This document shows, piece after piece, positions 18,241 through 27,378 of a stretch of DNA of 64,000 nucleotides. A model generated the notes under the pieces. It saw only the letters and a program-made list of their open reading frames with translations, had not been told where the DNA came from and did no database searches. Within the stretch, counting starts at the first letter, position 1; every line of letters begins with the position of its first letter. The stretch spans positions 62,001 to 126,000 of the forward strand of contig CAZFQS010000008.1 of assembly GCA_964521285.1 (NCBI GenBank), in the 5' to 3' direction. Source of the DNA: G020354785 sp964521285. GTDB taxonomy: Bacteria > Bacteroidota > Bacteroidia > Bacteroidales > UBA10428. A program made the translations under genes and the position numbers.

Positions 18241-19875
18241 TTAGTGATGGCTTTCACCCGGCATTTTAAACTTATCACCGGTTTCACGAATTAACATTCT
18301 GTACCAGTCTTCGCTATAGCCGGGTTGTTCCAGCTTAGGATTCTGCTGACCCTCAACTTTTTCTTTTATATTACCATCCATATATTTTGTAAACAGATGT
18401 CTGTAAAGTTTTTTCCATTCATTTACAGTTGAGTTACCTGTAGTAACCGAAAAGTCCGTGATATATTTTATAGCTTCCTTTTTGTTCTTTTTATATAATT
18501 CGTTTGCCTGGCTATCAATTTCATCGCATTTTGAAATATAGGAAGTCTCAAGTTCTTTTTGCTTTGCCTGGATTTCAGGTATCATATAGTTATATTTTGT
18601 ATAGGCAAAATTTGATACCTGGTTAAACACCCAGAACGCTGCATCTTCACTAAAATCCATTATTGAACCATTCCCTTTGGCATAGGATTCAGGGACTTTG
18701 ATTATACCGCAATACATAGGTGCGTAAACCGTGCTATACGTATCATCAACTCCGAACCAGAATATACCCCCAATAGGATCAGGAAGCCAGGAACGTGACT
18801 GGGCCACAAAAGAAAAACCTGTTTGTTGTGTTGATGTTGCTCTTTCATTAAAATAGGTGATGCTGTCAATCTCCCAGAATAAAGGACGCCACCTGACAAT
18901 ACACTGATATGGGCCCGCACCAAAATCTTTAGTCATATCCATGGGAGTATCCTGAAAATAATCGCGCATCAGACTCATAACATCATCTACTGATAGTTTT
19001 TCTTTTGGTTTAACCCAGAGAGGCAGCCTGTTTTCAAGGTTTATGCCCATAGCATAATCGGTGTATTTATCCATGCCATCGGCAACCCTTCTGAAGGCAG
19101 CCCAAACACGGGCATCACAAATACGCGCCCCTACAAAATTCAGGGGAGCGTAAGCATCGGCAAAACTAAAGTTTTCATCCTTTCCTTCATAATAACCTTT
19201 TTCTTTTGCAAAGGAAACAACATCTTTTGAGTACAGGCAGTTTTCAGGATCGTCAAGCGGGAAAGTTCTGATTCTTGCCTGGTTAGCATGTCCGCATATA
19301 TAACCATCAGGAACCCTCCTTGCTACCCATACCGCTCCTTTGTTGCCCGGCCCTTTTCCAATAAGTTCCATTATCCAGGCCTCATCCGGATCAGATATTG
19401 AGAATGATTCGCCGGTGCTGTAATATCCATATTCAGAAACCAGGGCCCCCATTATTTTTATAGCCTCCCTCGCACTGGTTGCCCTTTGAAGTGTTATATA
19501 CATCAGACTTCCGTAATCAAGTATAGCAGTGGTATCCCGCAATTCCTCTCTGCCTGTATATGTTGTTTCTCCAATAGCAACCTGGTGTTCATTCATATTG
19601 CCAACAACAGCAAAAGTATGTCTTACCTGCTTTATTTTACCCAGGTTTTTTCCCGTATCCCATTCATATATATCAAACATCGCACCTGCGGGATAATCTC
19701 TGGCCGGCCTGTAATAAAGTTCACCATACAGCACATGCGAATCGGCAACGTATGTTATCATTGTGGAACTATCCGTGGTTGCACCCTTTGAAATAATAAA
19801 ATTTGTACATGACAGCAATTTTATCTGAGAAATAGCTACTGAGATAAATAAAAATATAAGCTTTTTGGTAATCAT
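18241..19875 (-). CDS. Secreted C69-family dipeptidase
   Basis: 544 residues. The signal peptide runs straight into SCTNFIISKGATTDSS. Cys23 is the N-terminal nucleophile expected to be exposed by maturation in peptidase family C69 (Ntn-hydrolase fold, PepD type). Further family blocks are NEHQVAIGETTYTGRE, DYGSLMYITLQRATSAREAI and SFSISDPDEAWIMELIGKGPGN. These enzymes cleave dipeptides; here it would act in the periplasm or outside. It is the third gene of a minus-strand run with an M23 peptidase and anmK (27-base gap), which fits peptide recycling around the cell wall, though that link is inferred. Confidence 0.9.
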   Translation of the reverse strand: MITKKLIFLFISVAISQIKLLSCTNFIISKGATTDSSTMITYVADSHVLYGELYYRPARDYPAGAMFDIYEWDTGKNLGKIKQVRHTFAVVGNMNEHQVAIGETTYTGREELRDTTAILDYGSLMYITLQRATSAREAIKIMGALVSEYGYYSTGESFSISDPDEAWIMELIGKGPGNKGAVWVARRVPDGYICGHANQARIRTFPLDDPENCLYSKDVVSFAKEKGYYEGKDENFSFADAYAPLNFVGARICDARVWAAFRRVADGMDKYTDYAMGINLENRLPLWVKPKEKLSVDDVMSLMRDYFQDTPMDMTKDFGAGPYQCIVRWRPLFWEIDSITYFNERATSTQQTGFSFVAQSRSWLPDPIGGIFWFGVDDTYSTVYAPMYCGIIKVPESYAKGNGSIMDFSEDAAFWVFNQVSNFAYTKYNYMIPEIQAKQKELETSYISKCDEIDSQANELYKKNKKEAIKYITDFSVTTGNSTVNEWKKLYRHLFTKYMDGNIKEKVEGQQNPKLEQPGYSEDWYRMLIRETGDKFKMPGESHH

Positions 19876-19902
19876 AATATTTAGTTTATTATTTGGTTTT
19901 TA

Positions 19903-21000
19903 TTAAGTTTTGAAATAACAAATATTTCCGGTTGAAGAATCTCTGATGGCTCCTGTTACAGATGAAAAACAATTGATTTCATTTCTTAATCTTAAAACTC
20001 CAAGTAAACCGAATATAAGTGCTTCCTTATATTTAACAACTAATTTATCAGGAATGATAATTTGTTGATTACAGTTTTCTTTTAACAATTTTATCAGGAA
20101 TTTGTTAAATGCTCCTCCTCCGGTTGTAAGTATGCGGGCCTTTGGTTTTATCTCTATACACCTTATTATTTGTATAACAATATGTTCATAAACAGTCCTC
20201 AGTTTATCTTCAGGAGTCATATCAAACTTATTGATTACAGGTATAAATTCAGCTTCCAGCCATTCCTTGCTTAAGGATTTGGGCGCAAGTTTATCATAGT
20301 AGCTAATCCTGTTAAGTTTCTCCAGCAGTTGATAATGTATATTTCCTTTACTGGCAATTTGGCCGTCCTTATCGAATTTATAACTGTATTTATTTGCGTC
20401 CTTATCAAATTTGTAATTGTATTTATTTACAATATTGTTAATAATGATATTTACCGGGCAAATATCAAATCCTATTCTCTTCTCCCCGTCTCTATAGGAG
20501 ATATTGGCAAAACCCCCGAGGTTCAGACAAAATTCATATTCACCAAATAATAATTCATCACCAACAGGAACAAGAGGTGCCCCCTGACCCTTAAGGGCAA
20601 CATCAAGGGTGCGGAAGTCCGATACCGTGGTTAGCCTGCATTTTGCATATATTTCAGCACCGTTGCCTAACTGAAATGTGAGACCATCTTCAGGTCTGTG
20701 ATAAACAGTATGTCCGTGTGAAGCTATAAGATCGACCTTCTTATCTATACTGTTCATAAATCTGTTTATACAGTCTCCGATAAATAAGCCAAATTTATTG
20801 TGCAGTTTTAAGAAATCGTAACCGGATACGCTGTTTATTTTATTGAACACTTCCAGCCAGTATTCTGAATATGGAACTGTTTCAGCCCTTATTATCGAAT
20901 ATTTCCAGTCCGCGTTATTTTTTACAAATCTGCAAAAAACTATATCCAGACCATCCTGGCTGGTCCCGGACATAACTCCTATAACATTATAGGATTTCAT
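19903..21000 (-). CDS. anmK: Anhydro-N-acetylmuramic acid kinase
   Basis: 365 residues. It phosphorylates and opens 1,6-anhydro-MurNAc from murein turnover to MurNAc-6-phosphate. Visible signatures: IGVMSGTSQDGLDIVF at the start (phosphate-binding loop), LIASHGHTVYHRPEDG, NLGGFANISY and LTTGGGAFN. An 11-residue segment is tandemly repeated near residue 190-212 (NKYNYKFDKDA then NKYSYKFDKDG), encoded by a 33-bp duplication at 20365-20430; relatives as I recall them have this once. It starts 15 bases after the M23 peptidase gene and is probably co-transcribed. Confidence 0.95.
   Translation of the reverse strand: MKSYNVIGVMSGTSQDGLDIVFCRFVKNNADWKYSIIRAETVPYSEYWLEVFNKINSVSGYDFLKLHNKFGLFIGDCINRFMNSIDKKVDLIASHGHTVYHRPEDGLTFQLGNGAEIYAKCRLTTVSDFRTLDVALKGQGAPLVPVGDELLFGEYEFCLNLGGFANISYRDGEKRIGFDICPVNIIINNIVNKYNYKFDKDANKYSYKFDKDGQIASKGNIHYQLLEKLNRISYYDKLAPKSLSKEWLEAEFIPVINKFDMTPEDKLRTVYEHIVIQIIRCIEIKPKARILTTGGGAFNKFLIKLLKENCNQQIIIPDKLVVKYKEALIFGLLGVLRLRNEINCFSSVTGAIRDSSTGNICYFKT
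20365..20430. repeat. 33-bp in-frame tandem duplication within anmK
   Basis: 20365-20397 and 20398-20430 are two 33-base copies with a few substitutions. Each encodes 11 residues ending FDKD, so the frame is kept. The few differences suggest the duplication is not brand new. Confidence 0.85.
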
Positions 21001-21015
21001 AACAAACAGATGAAA

Positions 21016-22776
21016 TTAGTAATAAAATGTGCCTTTATAGATGCCAGTATTATCCTTATAATCAGTAATATATATTTCCAGTTTATGTTTTATATTTTGT
21101 CCAATTCTGTCTTTATCAAGCTTGTAACTTATTAAATTGTTTTTGGCATCGTATTCAAAAAGTGCCCATTTATTATCAATATAACCATTATATGATTTTA
21201 TTCCTGACAGATCATCTTCTATTTTGAAACTTAACTTTCCATTTCCGCTATAACTCCCGTTATTATAAAAATTTACAGGATTAATTGCCGGAGCTGTTGT
21301 ATCGATAGAAATTTTAAATTTTCCAAAAGTTCCTGTTTTGGTAGTAACAAAACCGTTTTCCCATTCGCCTCCCTGACTTACTAATATTGAATCTTTATCA
21401 ATGAATGCAATTAATGCTTTGTCCTGAAGGTTTTCAGGCAAGTTTTTTGCTTTAATTGACAGAGAATAATTTTTATGCAGTGCTGTATACTCATTGTGTA
21501 TGAAATGAATATCTGAAAATCCCGTGTCATCATCTGTTATCATGTAGTATGTGAAATCAATATTATCATACAATGCATCTATTGGCAGCGATATTTTTAG
21601 CTCATCGGTTTCATATTTGTTGCGCAGATAATAAAAGAATGGTTTAACATAATTTGTATCATACTTAATTTCAGTAAGCGGTTTGTTTTGTTTTTTACTT
21701 TTTACCGAAAATGATAATTGTGATACGTTCCTGTATATATCTCTGACTAAAATCTTTATTTCAATGAGTGTATCATCTTCAAATTTATAAATTCCTCTGT
21801 TTATTAAATTCTTATATATACTTAGCTTATTGTTCGGTTCAAGGAATAGCTTATGGATTATCCTGTTATTAATTTTTTTCTCTTCGTAGTCTGTATGGCT
21901 GTTAACGTAACTTAATTCATTAAAAGACAATTCATCAATTTGATGTGAATATATCAGGCTATCTTTGATAAACAGCTCAATTGAATATACTGCACATTTA
22001 TTGTTTGAACCATTTAAATAATCGAAAGTTTCAATGCCAAAACCAATATTACCTGATACAGTAATACTGTCATTATTCTGAATTTTATAGAGTCCATTAA
22101 CACCAGCTACAGGAATTATAAGCTTTTTATTAGCATTATTTACCAGGCTGAACTTATCAGCAGGATAAACTACAACATTATAAATGGCTGGTTTGATATT
22201 GTCCTTTATATCAAAGTTAAACTTAAGCACATTTAAGGGATTCTGGTTCCTGGCATTACGAATCTCGAAATGTAAGTGAGGCCCGCTGGATCTGCCTGTA
22301 TTTCCTGATAAAGCAATTATTTGTCCGGTTTTAACAGTAAATTTATCTGCCTCCGGATAAAAGTCAACTTCAAAACTTTTCCTCTCATATTGATATTCTT
22401 TGATAAAGTTTTCAAGTTCAGGCATAAATTTGCTCAGATGACCATAGACTGAAACATAACCTATAGGATGTGTTATATACAAAGACTTGCCATATGCTCC
22501 GCTTTGTATTTTTATCCTGGAAATATAACCGTCATAAATTGCATATACCTTTTTTCCTGCTTCCTGTTGTGTTTTTATATCAATTCCGGTATGAAAATGA
22601 GTTGATCTTACTTCACCAAAATTTCCCGAAAGCAATAAGGGTATGTTTAAAGGCATATGGAAATCTGGCAGGACATTTGATGTCTGGCATAATGAATTTT
22701 TATTAAGGCCGGTAAATAGTAATATTGACGCAGCTATAAAGCTGCCATATTTCATAAATTGCATCTTTCTGTTCAT
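21016..22776 (-). CDS. M23 family metallopeptidase
   Basis: 586 residues with an N-terminal hydrophobic signal. The LytM/M23 zinc peptidase domain lies at about 50-190: HFHTGIDIK (His and Asp ligands), YITHPIGYVSVYGHL, and SSGPHLHFEIR with the HLH catalytic pair. The motif set is complete, so it should be an active murein DD-endopeptidase. The C-terminal 380 residues are beta-rich with no recognised family, ending in an Ig-like stretch (FKIEDDLSGIKSYNGYIDN). It heads a likely operon with anmK and the C69 dipeptidase. Confidence 0.93.
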   Translation of the reverse strand: MNRKMQFMKYGSFIAASILLFTGLNKNSLCQTSNVLPDFHMPLNIPLLLSGNFGEVRSTHFHTGIDIKTQQEAGKKVYAIYDGYISRIKIQSGAYGKSLYITHPIGYVSVYGHLSKFMPELENFIKEYQYERKSFEVDFYPEADKFTVKTGQIIALSGNTGRSSGPHLHFEIRNARNQNPLNVLKFNFDIKDNIKPAIYNVVVYPADKFSLVNNANKKLIIPVAGVNGLYKIQNNDSITVSGNIGFGIETFDYLNGSNNKCAVYSIELFIKDSLIYSHQIDELSFNELSYVNSHTDYEEKKINNRIIHKLFLEPNNKLSIYKNLINRGIYKFEDDTLIEIKILVRDIYRNVSQLSFSVKSKKQNKPLTEIKYDTNYVKPFFYYLRNKYETDELKISLPIDALYDNIDFTYYMITDDDTGFSDIHFIHNEYTALHKNYSLSIKAKNLPENLQDKALIAFIDKDSILVSQGGEWENGFVTTKTGTFGKFKISIDTTAPAINPVNFYNNGSYSGNGKLSFKIEDDLSGIKSYNGYIDNKWALFEYDAKNNLISYKLDKDRIGQNIKHKLEIYITDYKDNTGIYKGTFYY

Positions 22777-22885
22777 AAAATCATTATATTTTTAAAAGTT
22801 GTAAAACTAAAAATTTTACTAATTGTTTTTAGAATTATAAAGGAATAAATTTTTATATTTGTTAATATAATAATACAGTGTATTG

Positions 22886-23179
22886 ATGGAGAGCAAAAAT
22901 AATGAAATAATAAACAAGTTAAGAAATAACATAAAGTCGATCATTTCATTGTATGAAGAACAAAAAGAAAAAAATCGCGAAATTGTTACAAAAAATAAAG
23001 AATTAACACATAAAATAACTAACTTAGAAGATAAGATAAAAGACAACGAATTAAAGTATAATAATTTGAAATTAGCCAAAGCTATTGCATCAACCGATGA
23101 TAGTAATCATGATGCAAAGATAAAGGTTAACAGAATTGTGCGGGAGATTGATAAATGTATTGCTCTTTTAAATAGATAA
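22886..23179 (+). CDS. Small coiled-coil protein upstream of zapA
   Basis: 97 residues from the ATG at 22886 (an adjacent TTG precedes it). Almost wholly helical and charged, with a Lys/Glu/Asn-rich coiled coil over residues 5-65 and a C-terminal motif IKVNRIVREIDKCIALLNR. It sits 17 bases before zapA. Its size and position suggest a partner in cell division, but I do not recognise a named family. An exact TATATTTG -7 element at 22854-22861 lies 24 bases upstream and may start the zapA operon. Confidence 0.75.
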   Translation: MESKNNEIINKLRNNIKSIISLYEEQKEKNREIVTKNKELTHKITNLEDKIKDNELKYNNLKLAKAIASTDDSNHDAKIKVNRIVREIDKCIALLNR

Positions 23180-23196
23180 ACATTTTTTTAAATATA

Positions 23197-23487
23197 ATGG
23201 AAGATAAGCTATCAATAAAAGTGAATGTAGCTGACAGATATTATCCATTAAAGATTGACAGAAAGGATGAAGAAAAGATCAGGAATGCAGCCAGGATGAT
23301 TAATGAAAAAGTTCTTCAATACAGACAAAAATATGCTGATAAGGACACACAGGATTTTCTGGCAATGGCTGCCCTGCAGTTTGTAACAAAGATTATTGAC
23401 CATGATCAGAAGTATGATTTTTCAGAACTTGAAGAAAATGTAAAAGAATTAAATGAGGAACTTGAAGAATATTTGAAAGGAGAGTAA
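23197..23487 (+). CDS. zapA: Cell division protein ZapA
   Basis: 96 residues. ZapA bundles FtsZ filaments at midcell. It shows the family N-terminal globular part (LSIKVNVADRYYPLKI, then DEEKIRNAARMINEKV and DFLAMAALQFV) and a C-terminal coiled coil (ELEENVKELNEELEEYL). A 6S-like RNA gene follows, an order known from other bacteria where ssrS lies beside zapA. Confidence 0.93.
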   Translation: MEDKLSIKVNVADRYYPLKIDRKDEEKIRNAARMINEKVLQYRQKYADKDTQDFLAMAALQFVTKIIDHDQKYDFSELEENVKELNEELEEYLKGE

Positions 23488-23515
23488 TATACGTTCTTTA
23501 AAATACTGAAGAAAT

Positions 23516-23717
23516 AGCCCGCATAGTTTCTTCTTTTGTTTGTGAAACTCAACATTATACAAATTGGAGTTTTGCTCAGCTTGGCAAGAGCAGGCCATAG
23601 TCTCAATTTATTGAGAATCTTTTTCGGAAGACAGTGGAACCTCGAAACAAACTGGCGACTCCACCCATGACGAAATGGGGTTTTATCAACACGAGGAAAC
23701 ATATGCGGGTTTTTTTT
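23516..23717 (+). ncRNA. ssrS: 6S RNA (6S-Flavo type)
   Basis: About 200 nt in the gap between zapA and rny. The two ends pair: CCCGCATA (23518-23525) with its complement at 23702-23709, extended by GTTTC/GAAAC. This closing stem is followed at once by eight Ts, giving a built-in terminator. Internal hairpins are visible, for example GCTC/GAGC around 23576-23592 and CTCAAT/ATTGAG around 23603-23616, and the RNA could form one long irregular rod. Length, rod shape, zapA linkage and a Bacteroidota host fit 6S RNA, which mimics an open promoter and binds RNA polymerase. I could not run a covariance model. Confidence 0.72.
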
Positions 23718-23736
23718 ACAATAATAAAACTAATAA

Positions 23737-25311
23737 ATGATGAATATTCTAATGATATTAGCAGATATTGCAACTGTAATAAAAAGTGCAATTATCGCGA
23801 CATCCACATTTATAGGGGGTGTCATAGTTTCTTATTGTATGTGGAATATTATTTTAAAAAGAAAGAAGAATAATATTCTGGGTGGAGCAGAGCTGGATGC
23901 TGAAGTTATTAAAAGGGATAAGATTTTACAGGCAAAAGAAAAATTCCTTCAGTTGAAATCAGAGCATGAGAAATATATTAATGAAAAGAATAATAAAATA
24001 TTTGCTGCTGAATCAAAATTAAAACAAAAAGAAACATTATTATCCCAGAAATTTGAAGAGAACCAGCGTGCAAAAAATGAAATCGATGCTATACGCGAGA
24101 GTTTAAACACACAGATATCCATTGTTGATAAGAAAAATGAAGAACTTGAAAAAATTCATAAGCAACAGGTTGAACAGCTTGAAGCTATTTCCGGTTTATC
24201 AGCAGAAGAAGCAAAGGAACTACTTATAGAATCGCTAAAGGAAGAGGCCAAATCTGAAGCCATGTCATACATAAATGAAATTATGGATGAGGCAAAGATG
24301 ACTGCTTCCACTGAGGCAAAAAAGATTATTATAGAGACAATACAACGTATTGCATCGGAAACAGCAATTGAAAATTCTGTTACTGTATTCAATATTGAAA
24401 GCGATGAGATTAAGGGAAGAATAATAGGAAGAGAAGGGAGAAATATCCGTGCCCTGGAGGCAGCAACAGGTGTAGAAATAGTTGTTGATGATACACCTGA
24501 AGCTATAGTATTGTCATCTTTTGATCCTGTACGCAGAGAAATTGCCAGGCTAGCGTTACACCAGCTGGTTACTGATGGAAGGATTCATCCTGCACGTATA
24601 GAAGAAATTGTTACAAAAACACAAAAACAGGTTGAAGAAGAGATTGTTGAAGTTGGCAAAAGAACCGTAATAGATCTGGGAATTCATGGACTTCACCCTG
24701 AACTGATACGTCTGATAGGTAAAATGAAATATCGTTCATCTTATGGCCAGAATCTTTTGCAGCATTCCCGTGAGGTAGCAAACTTAAGTGCTGTTATGGC
24801 AAATGAACTCGGCTTAAATTCAAAAATTGCAAAGAGAGCCGGATTATTACATGATATTGGTAAAGTACCTGATGATGATCCGGAAATACCTCATGCCATA
24901 CATGGTATGAAGCTTGCCGAGAAATATAAAGAAAAGCCTGAAATATGCAATGCTATTGGCTCACATCATGATGAAGTGGAAATGACCAGTCTGATATCTC
25001 CGATTGTACAGGTATGTGATGCAATTTCAGGAGCACGGCCAGGAGCAAGAAGGGAAGTAGTTGAATCATATATAAAACGTCTTAAAGACCTTGAAGCTTT
25101 AGCCCTGTCACATCCAGGTGTTATGAAAACATATGCTATTCAGGCGGGCAGAGAGCTTAGGGTAATTGTTGGAAGTGAAAAAATAACTGATCAGGAAGCA
25201 GATAATCTTTCCAACGAGATAGCCAAAAAGATTCAGGATGAGATGACTTATCCGGGTCAGATTAAAATTACCGTTATCAGGGAAACCCGTGCCGTAAGCT
25301 ATGCAAAATAA
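23737..25311 (+). CDS. rny: Ribonuclease Y
   Basis: 524 residues. An N-terminal transmembrane helix (about 15-38, SAIIATSTFIGGVIVSYCMW) anchors it to the inner membrane. A long coiled coil follows (50-200), then a KH domain with GRIIGREGRNIRALEAATGV and an HD domain with QHSREVANLS, LLHDIGKVPDD and GSHHDEV. RNase Y starts mRNA decay. Two ATGs in a row mark the start, 20 bases after the 6S RNA terminator. The short spacing means rny may have its own promoter inside or after the RNA gene, or depend on read-through. Confidence 0.97.
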   Translation: MMNILMILADIATVIKSAIIATSTFIGGVIVSYCMWNIILKRKKNNILGGAELDAEVIKRDKILQAKEKFLQLKSEHEKYINEKNNKIFAAESKLKQKETLLSQKFEENQRAKNEIDAIRESLNTQISIVDKKNEELEKIHKQQVEQLEAISGLSAEEAKELLIESLKEEAKSEAMSYINEIMDEAKMTASTEAKKIIIETIQRIASETAIENSVTVFNIESDEIKGRIIGREGRNIRALEAATGVEIVVDDTPEAIVLSSFDPVRREIARLALHQLVTDGRIHPARIEEIVTKTQKQVEEEIVEVGKRTVIDLGIHGLHPELIRLIGKMKYRSSYGQNLLQHSREVANLSAVMANELGLNSKIAKRAGLLHDIGKVPDDDPEIPHAIHGMKLAEKYKEKPEICNAIGSHHDEVEMTSLISPIVQVCDAISGARPGARREVVESYIKRLKDLEALALSHPGVMKTYAIQAGRELRVIVGSEKITDQEADNLSNEIAKKIQDEMTYPGQIKITVIRETRAVSYAK

Positions 25312-25315
25312 GTCT

Positions 25316-26188
25316 TTAGTGAATTTGTTTTAAGGTTTCCAGCAGTAACTTGTACTTCTCAGCTTTTTCATAAAAGCCCAGTCTTTCATAAGACATTACC
25401 AGGGTATCTGCTAACTGTATTATTATTTCATCATTGGAACAGGGCGCAAAATATGTTTCCTCTCTTTGAAGCATATGATGTGAAATAAAATATTCGATTT
25501 CACTTTTCCCGAGTACTGCTCCGTTGTTAAATGGATTTATATAAAACAATATTTCATCATTCCCATTACTTGAATCATAAGAGTTATATTCATCTTTATA
25601 TGCAAGTATAAAATTTTGTGGAAGGTTTACCCCATATATAGGTAAATCAAGCCTGTGAGCAACAGATAAGTATATTATCGACAATGATATCGGATTTCCT
25701 TTCTTGGTTTCTATTACCTGATTTATAAAGGAATTCTGTGGAGCGTAAATATCGGTAATATTTTTAGAGTATTTGTAAATATCGAAGATTATGTAATTCA
25801 TTATCTTTACTTTTTCAAGGGCAGTGAGATTATTGTTTATTTCCAGCCATACATCTTTACGGATATTTTCAATTTCTCTGTAAAGATCCTTCATATTTAT
25901 ATATGGAAATTGGTATTGAGCTATATAGAATGCTCCTTCAAGAACATATTCGGCTCCTGTTTTTATCCATTTTTCAAGATTGTTTCTTGCATAGTTCAAC
26001 TGGATATTCTGAATTACATTCCCCAAACGATTTTGTAGTACTTCGTCAAATGTATTTTCCCATGCTTTTTCAAGTTCAGGAATAGCATTAAGACCTTGCT
26101 GCATCAGACTATCTGACACTACATTTATTATTTCGGAATCAGGATCATCCAAAAGTGAAATGAGAGCCTTTATTTTATTATTATTCAT
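25316..26188 (-). CDS. SirB1/transglutaminase-like family protein
   Basis: 290 residues from ATG 26186-26188 (MNNNKIKALISLLDDPDSEI); an upstream TTG would add 18 residues and is rejected. The family hallmark is present: NQVIETKKGNPISLSIIYLSVAHRLDLPIYGVNLPQNFIL, with a C-terminal TPR-like helix pair (EYFIS, YERLGFYEKAEKYK). It begins with a HEAT-like stretch. The domain resembles transglutaminase folds, but no catalytic triad can be asserted. Function unknown. Its stop lies four bases from the rny stop on the other strand. Confidence 0.85.
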   Translation of the reverse strand: MNNNKIKALISLLDDPDSEIINVVSDSLMQQGLNAIPELEKAWENTFDEVLQNRLGNVIQNIQLNYARNNLEKWIKTGAEYVLEGAFYIAQYQFPYINMKDLYREIENIRKDVWLEINNNLTALEKVKIMNYIIFDIYKYSKNITDIYAPQNSFINQVIETKKGNPISLSIIYLSVAHRLDLPIYGVNLPQNFILAYKDEYNSYDSSNGNDEILFYINPFNNGAVLGKSEIEYFISHHMLQREETYFAPCSNDEIIIQLADTLVMSYERLGFYEKAEKYKLLLETLKQIH

Positions 26189-26301
26189 ATTATTTTGAAA
26201 CCAGATTTTCTCAAAACTATTCAAAATTTGAAAATGGTACAATTTTACTAATTAACATATGTTAGTAACATCATTTTCTATTAATTGAATTACCATTTAT
26301 C

Positions 26302-26330
26302 TTTGATTTCAGTAAAAAAAAGTATTTTTG
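26302..26330 (+). promoter_or_regulatory. Bacteroidota-type promoter of the DUF4293 gene
   Basis: TTTG at 26302-26305, 17 bases, then TATTTTTG at 26323-26330, matching the -33/-7 consensus TTTG and TAnnTTTG. It lies about 48 bases upstream of the ATG at 26379. Confidence 0.65.
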
Positions 26331-26378
26331 TTGCTCTGATAGTTATTGTTAAACCATTATAAAAGCGAGGCCCAACAT

Positions 26379-26900
26379 ATGATACAAAGGATACAATCTA
26401 TATACCTCTTAATCGTAAGCGTTTTAATGATGTTTTTACTGGTTTTACCTATAGCGGAAATAGCTGTTGAAAGAAAAAAAGCAACTAATGAAAAGGGAAC
26501 TGTTGATGTAAAAGAAGTAGTCATATACAAGAACTACGGTGCAAAAATATATTCTAAAGACAAATCAAAAGTTTTTTATTCCACATGGCCGGTAACGGCT
26601 CTTACATGTATAATAGGTCTGATAAGCTTCATTAATATCTTCCTTTACGCTGCCAGAATCATGCAGATAAGATTATGTATTTTCAACATCTTATTGCTTG
26701 TGGGACTGTCTGGACTAACTTACTACTACTTTATCGCTATAAAGAAACAAATAATTATTAGTGGTCTTACGGTTATTGAGCATGCATTTCAATTATCGGT
26801 AATATTTCCGGTTATTTCAATTGTTTTTACTTTTCTGGCTTATAGAGCTATAAGGAAAGATGAGTTATTGGTACGTTCCTATGAAAGGTTAAGAAAATAG
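26379..26900 (+). CDS. DUF4293 family membrane protein
   Basis: 173 residues from the ATG at 26379 (MIQRIQSIYLLIVSVLM), the typical start of this Bacteroidota-specific family; a TTG upstream extends the frame and is rejected. Four hydrophobic segments are visible: about 8-30, 75-95, 100-120 and 133-155. The first loop carries a charged insert (ERKKATNEKGTVDVKE). The C-terminus is basic (RSYERLRK). No function is known. It has a well-matched promoter just upstream. Confidence 0.85.
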   Translation: MIQRIQSIYLLIVSVLMMFLLVLPIAEIAVERKKATNEKGTVDVKEVVIYKNYGAKIYSKDKSKVFYSTWPVTALTCIIGLISFINIFLYAARIMQIRLCIFNILLLVGLSGLTYYYFIAIKKQIIISGLTVIEHAFQLSVIFPVISIVFTFLAYRAIRKDELLVRSYERLRK

Positions 26901-26902
26901 TA

Positions 26903-27358
26903 TCAAATTATCACAATATTATCCTGATCAGTTATTTTTTCACAATAATAACATTTGAGTTTTACATCTTTTTTTGACACAACCTGGTATTTGGTTATAA
27001 TTTTTTCTTCATTGGTAATACATTGCGGATTCATACATTTAACTATACCTATTATCTCATCAGGTACTTCAACTATTTTTTTTTCTGTCACTTTATAATT
27101 CTTTATTATGTTAAGTTTTGCCTGAGGAGCAACAAGGGCGATTTTATTTATGTCTTTATCCAGAAAGAAGACATCAGAAAGTTTAATTATAGCCTTTTGT
27201 CCGAGCTTTTGACTTTCCAGATTGGTGCCAAAAGTAATTTTGTTACATATTTTGTCAAGACCTAATATTGAAATTACTTTAAACAGACTGTTGGCAGGAA
27301 TGTGGTCTATTACCGTACCGTTTTTTATGGCACTTACTTCCAGTATTTTATCTTTCAT
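26903..27358 (-). CDS. pyrI: Aspartate carbamoyltransferase regulatory subunit
   Basis: 151 residues. PyrI binds nucleotide effectors and tunes the catalytic subunit PyrB. The N-terminal allosteric domain shows VSAIKNGTVIDHIPANSLFKV. The C-terminal zinc domain has the four Cys ligands in CMNPQC and CYYC. It lies 20 bases after pyrB and is surely co-transcribed. Confidence 0.96.
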   Translation of the reverse strand: MKDKILEVSAIKNGTVIDHIPANSLFKVISILGLDKICNKITFGTNLESQKLGQKAIIKLSDVFFLDKDINKIALVAPQAKLNIIKNYKVTEKKIVEVPDEIIGIVKCMNPQCITNEEKIITKYQVVSKKDVKLKCYYCEKITDQDNIVII

Positions 27359-27378
27359 TTGTAAAGATATTTTTAATA

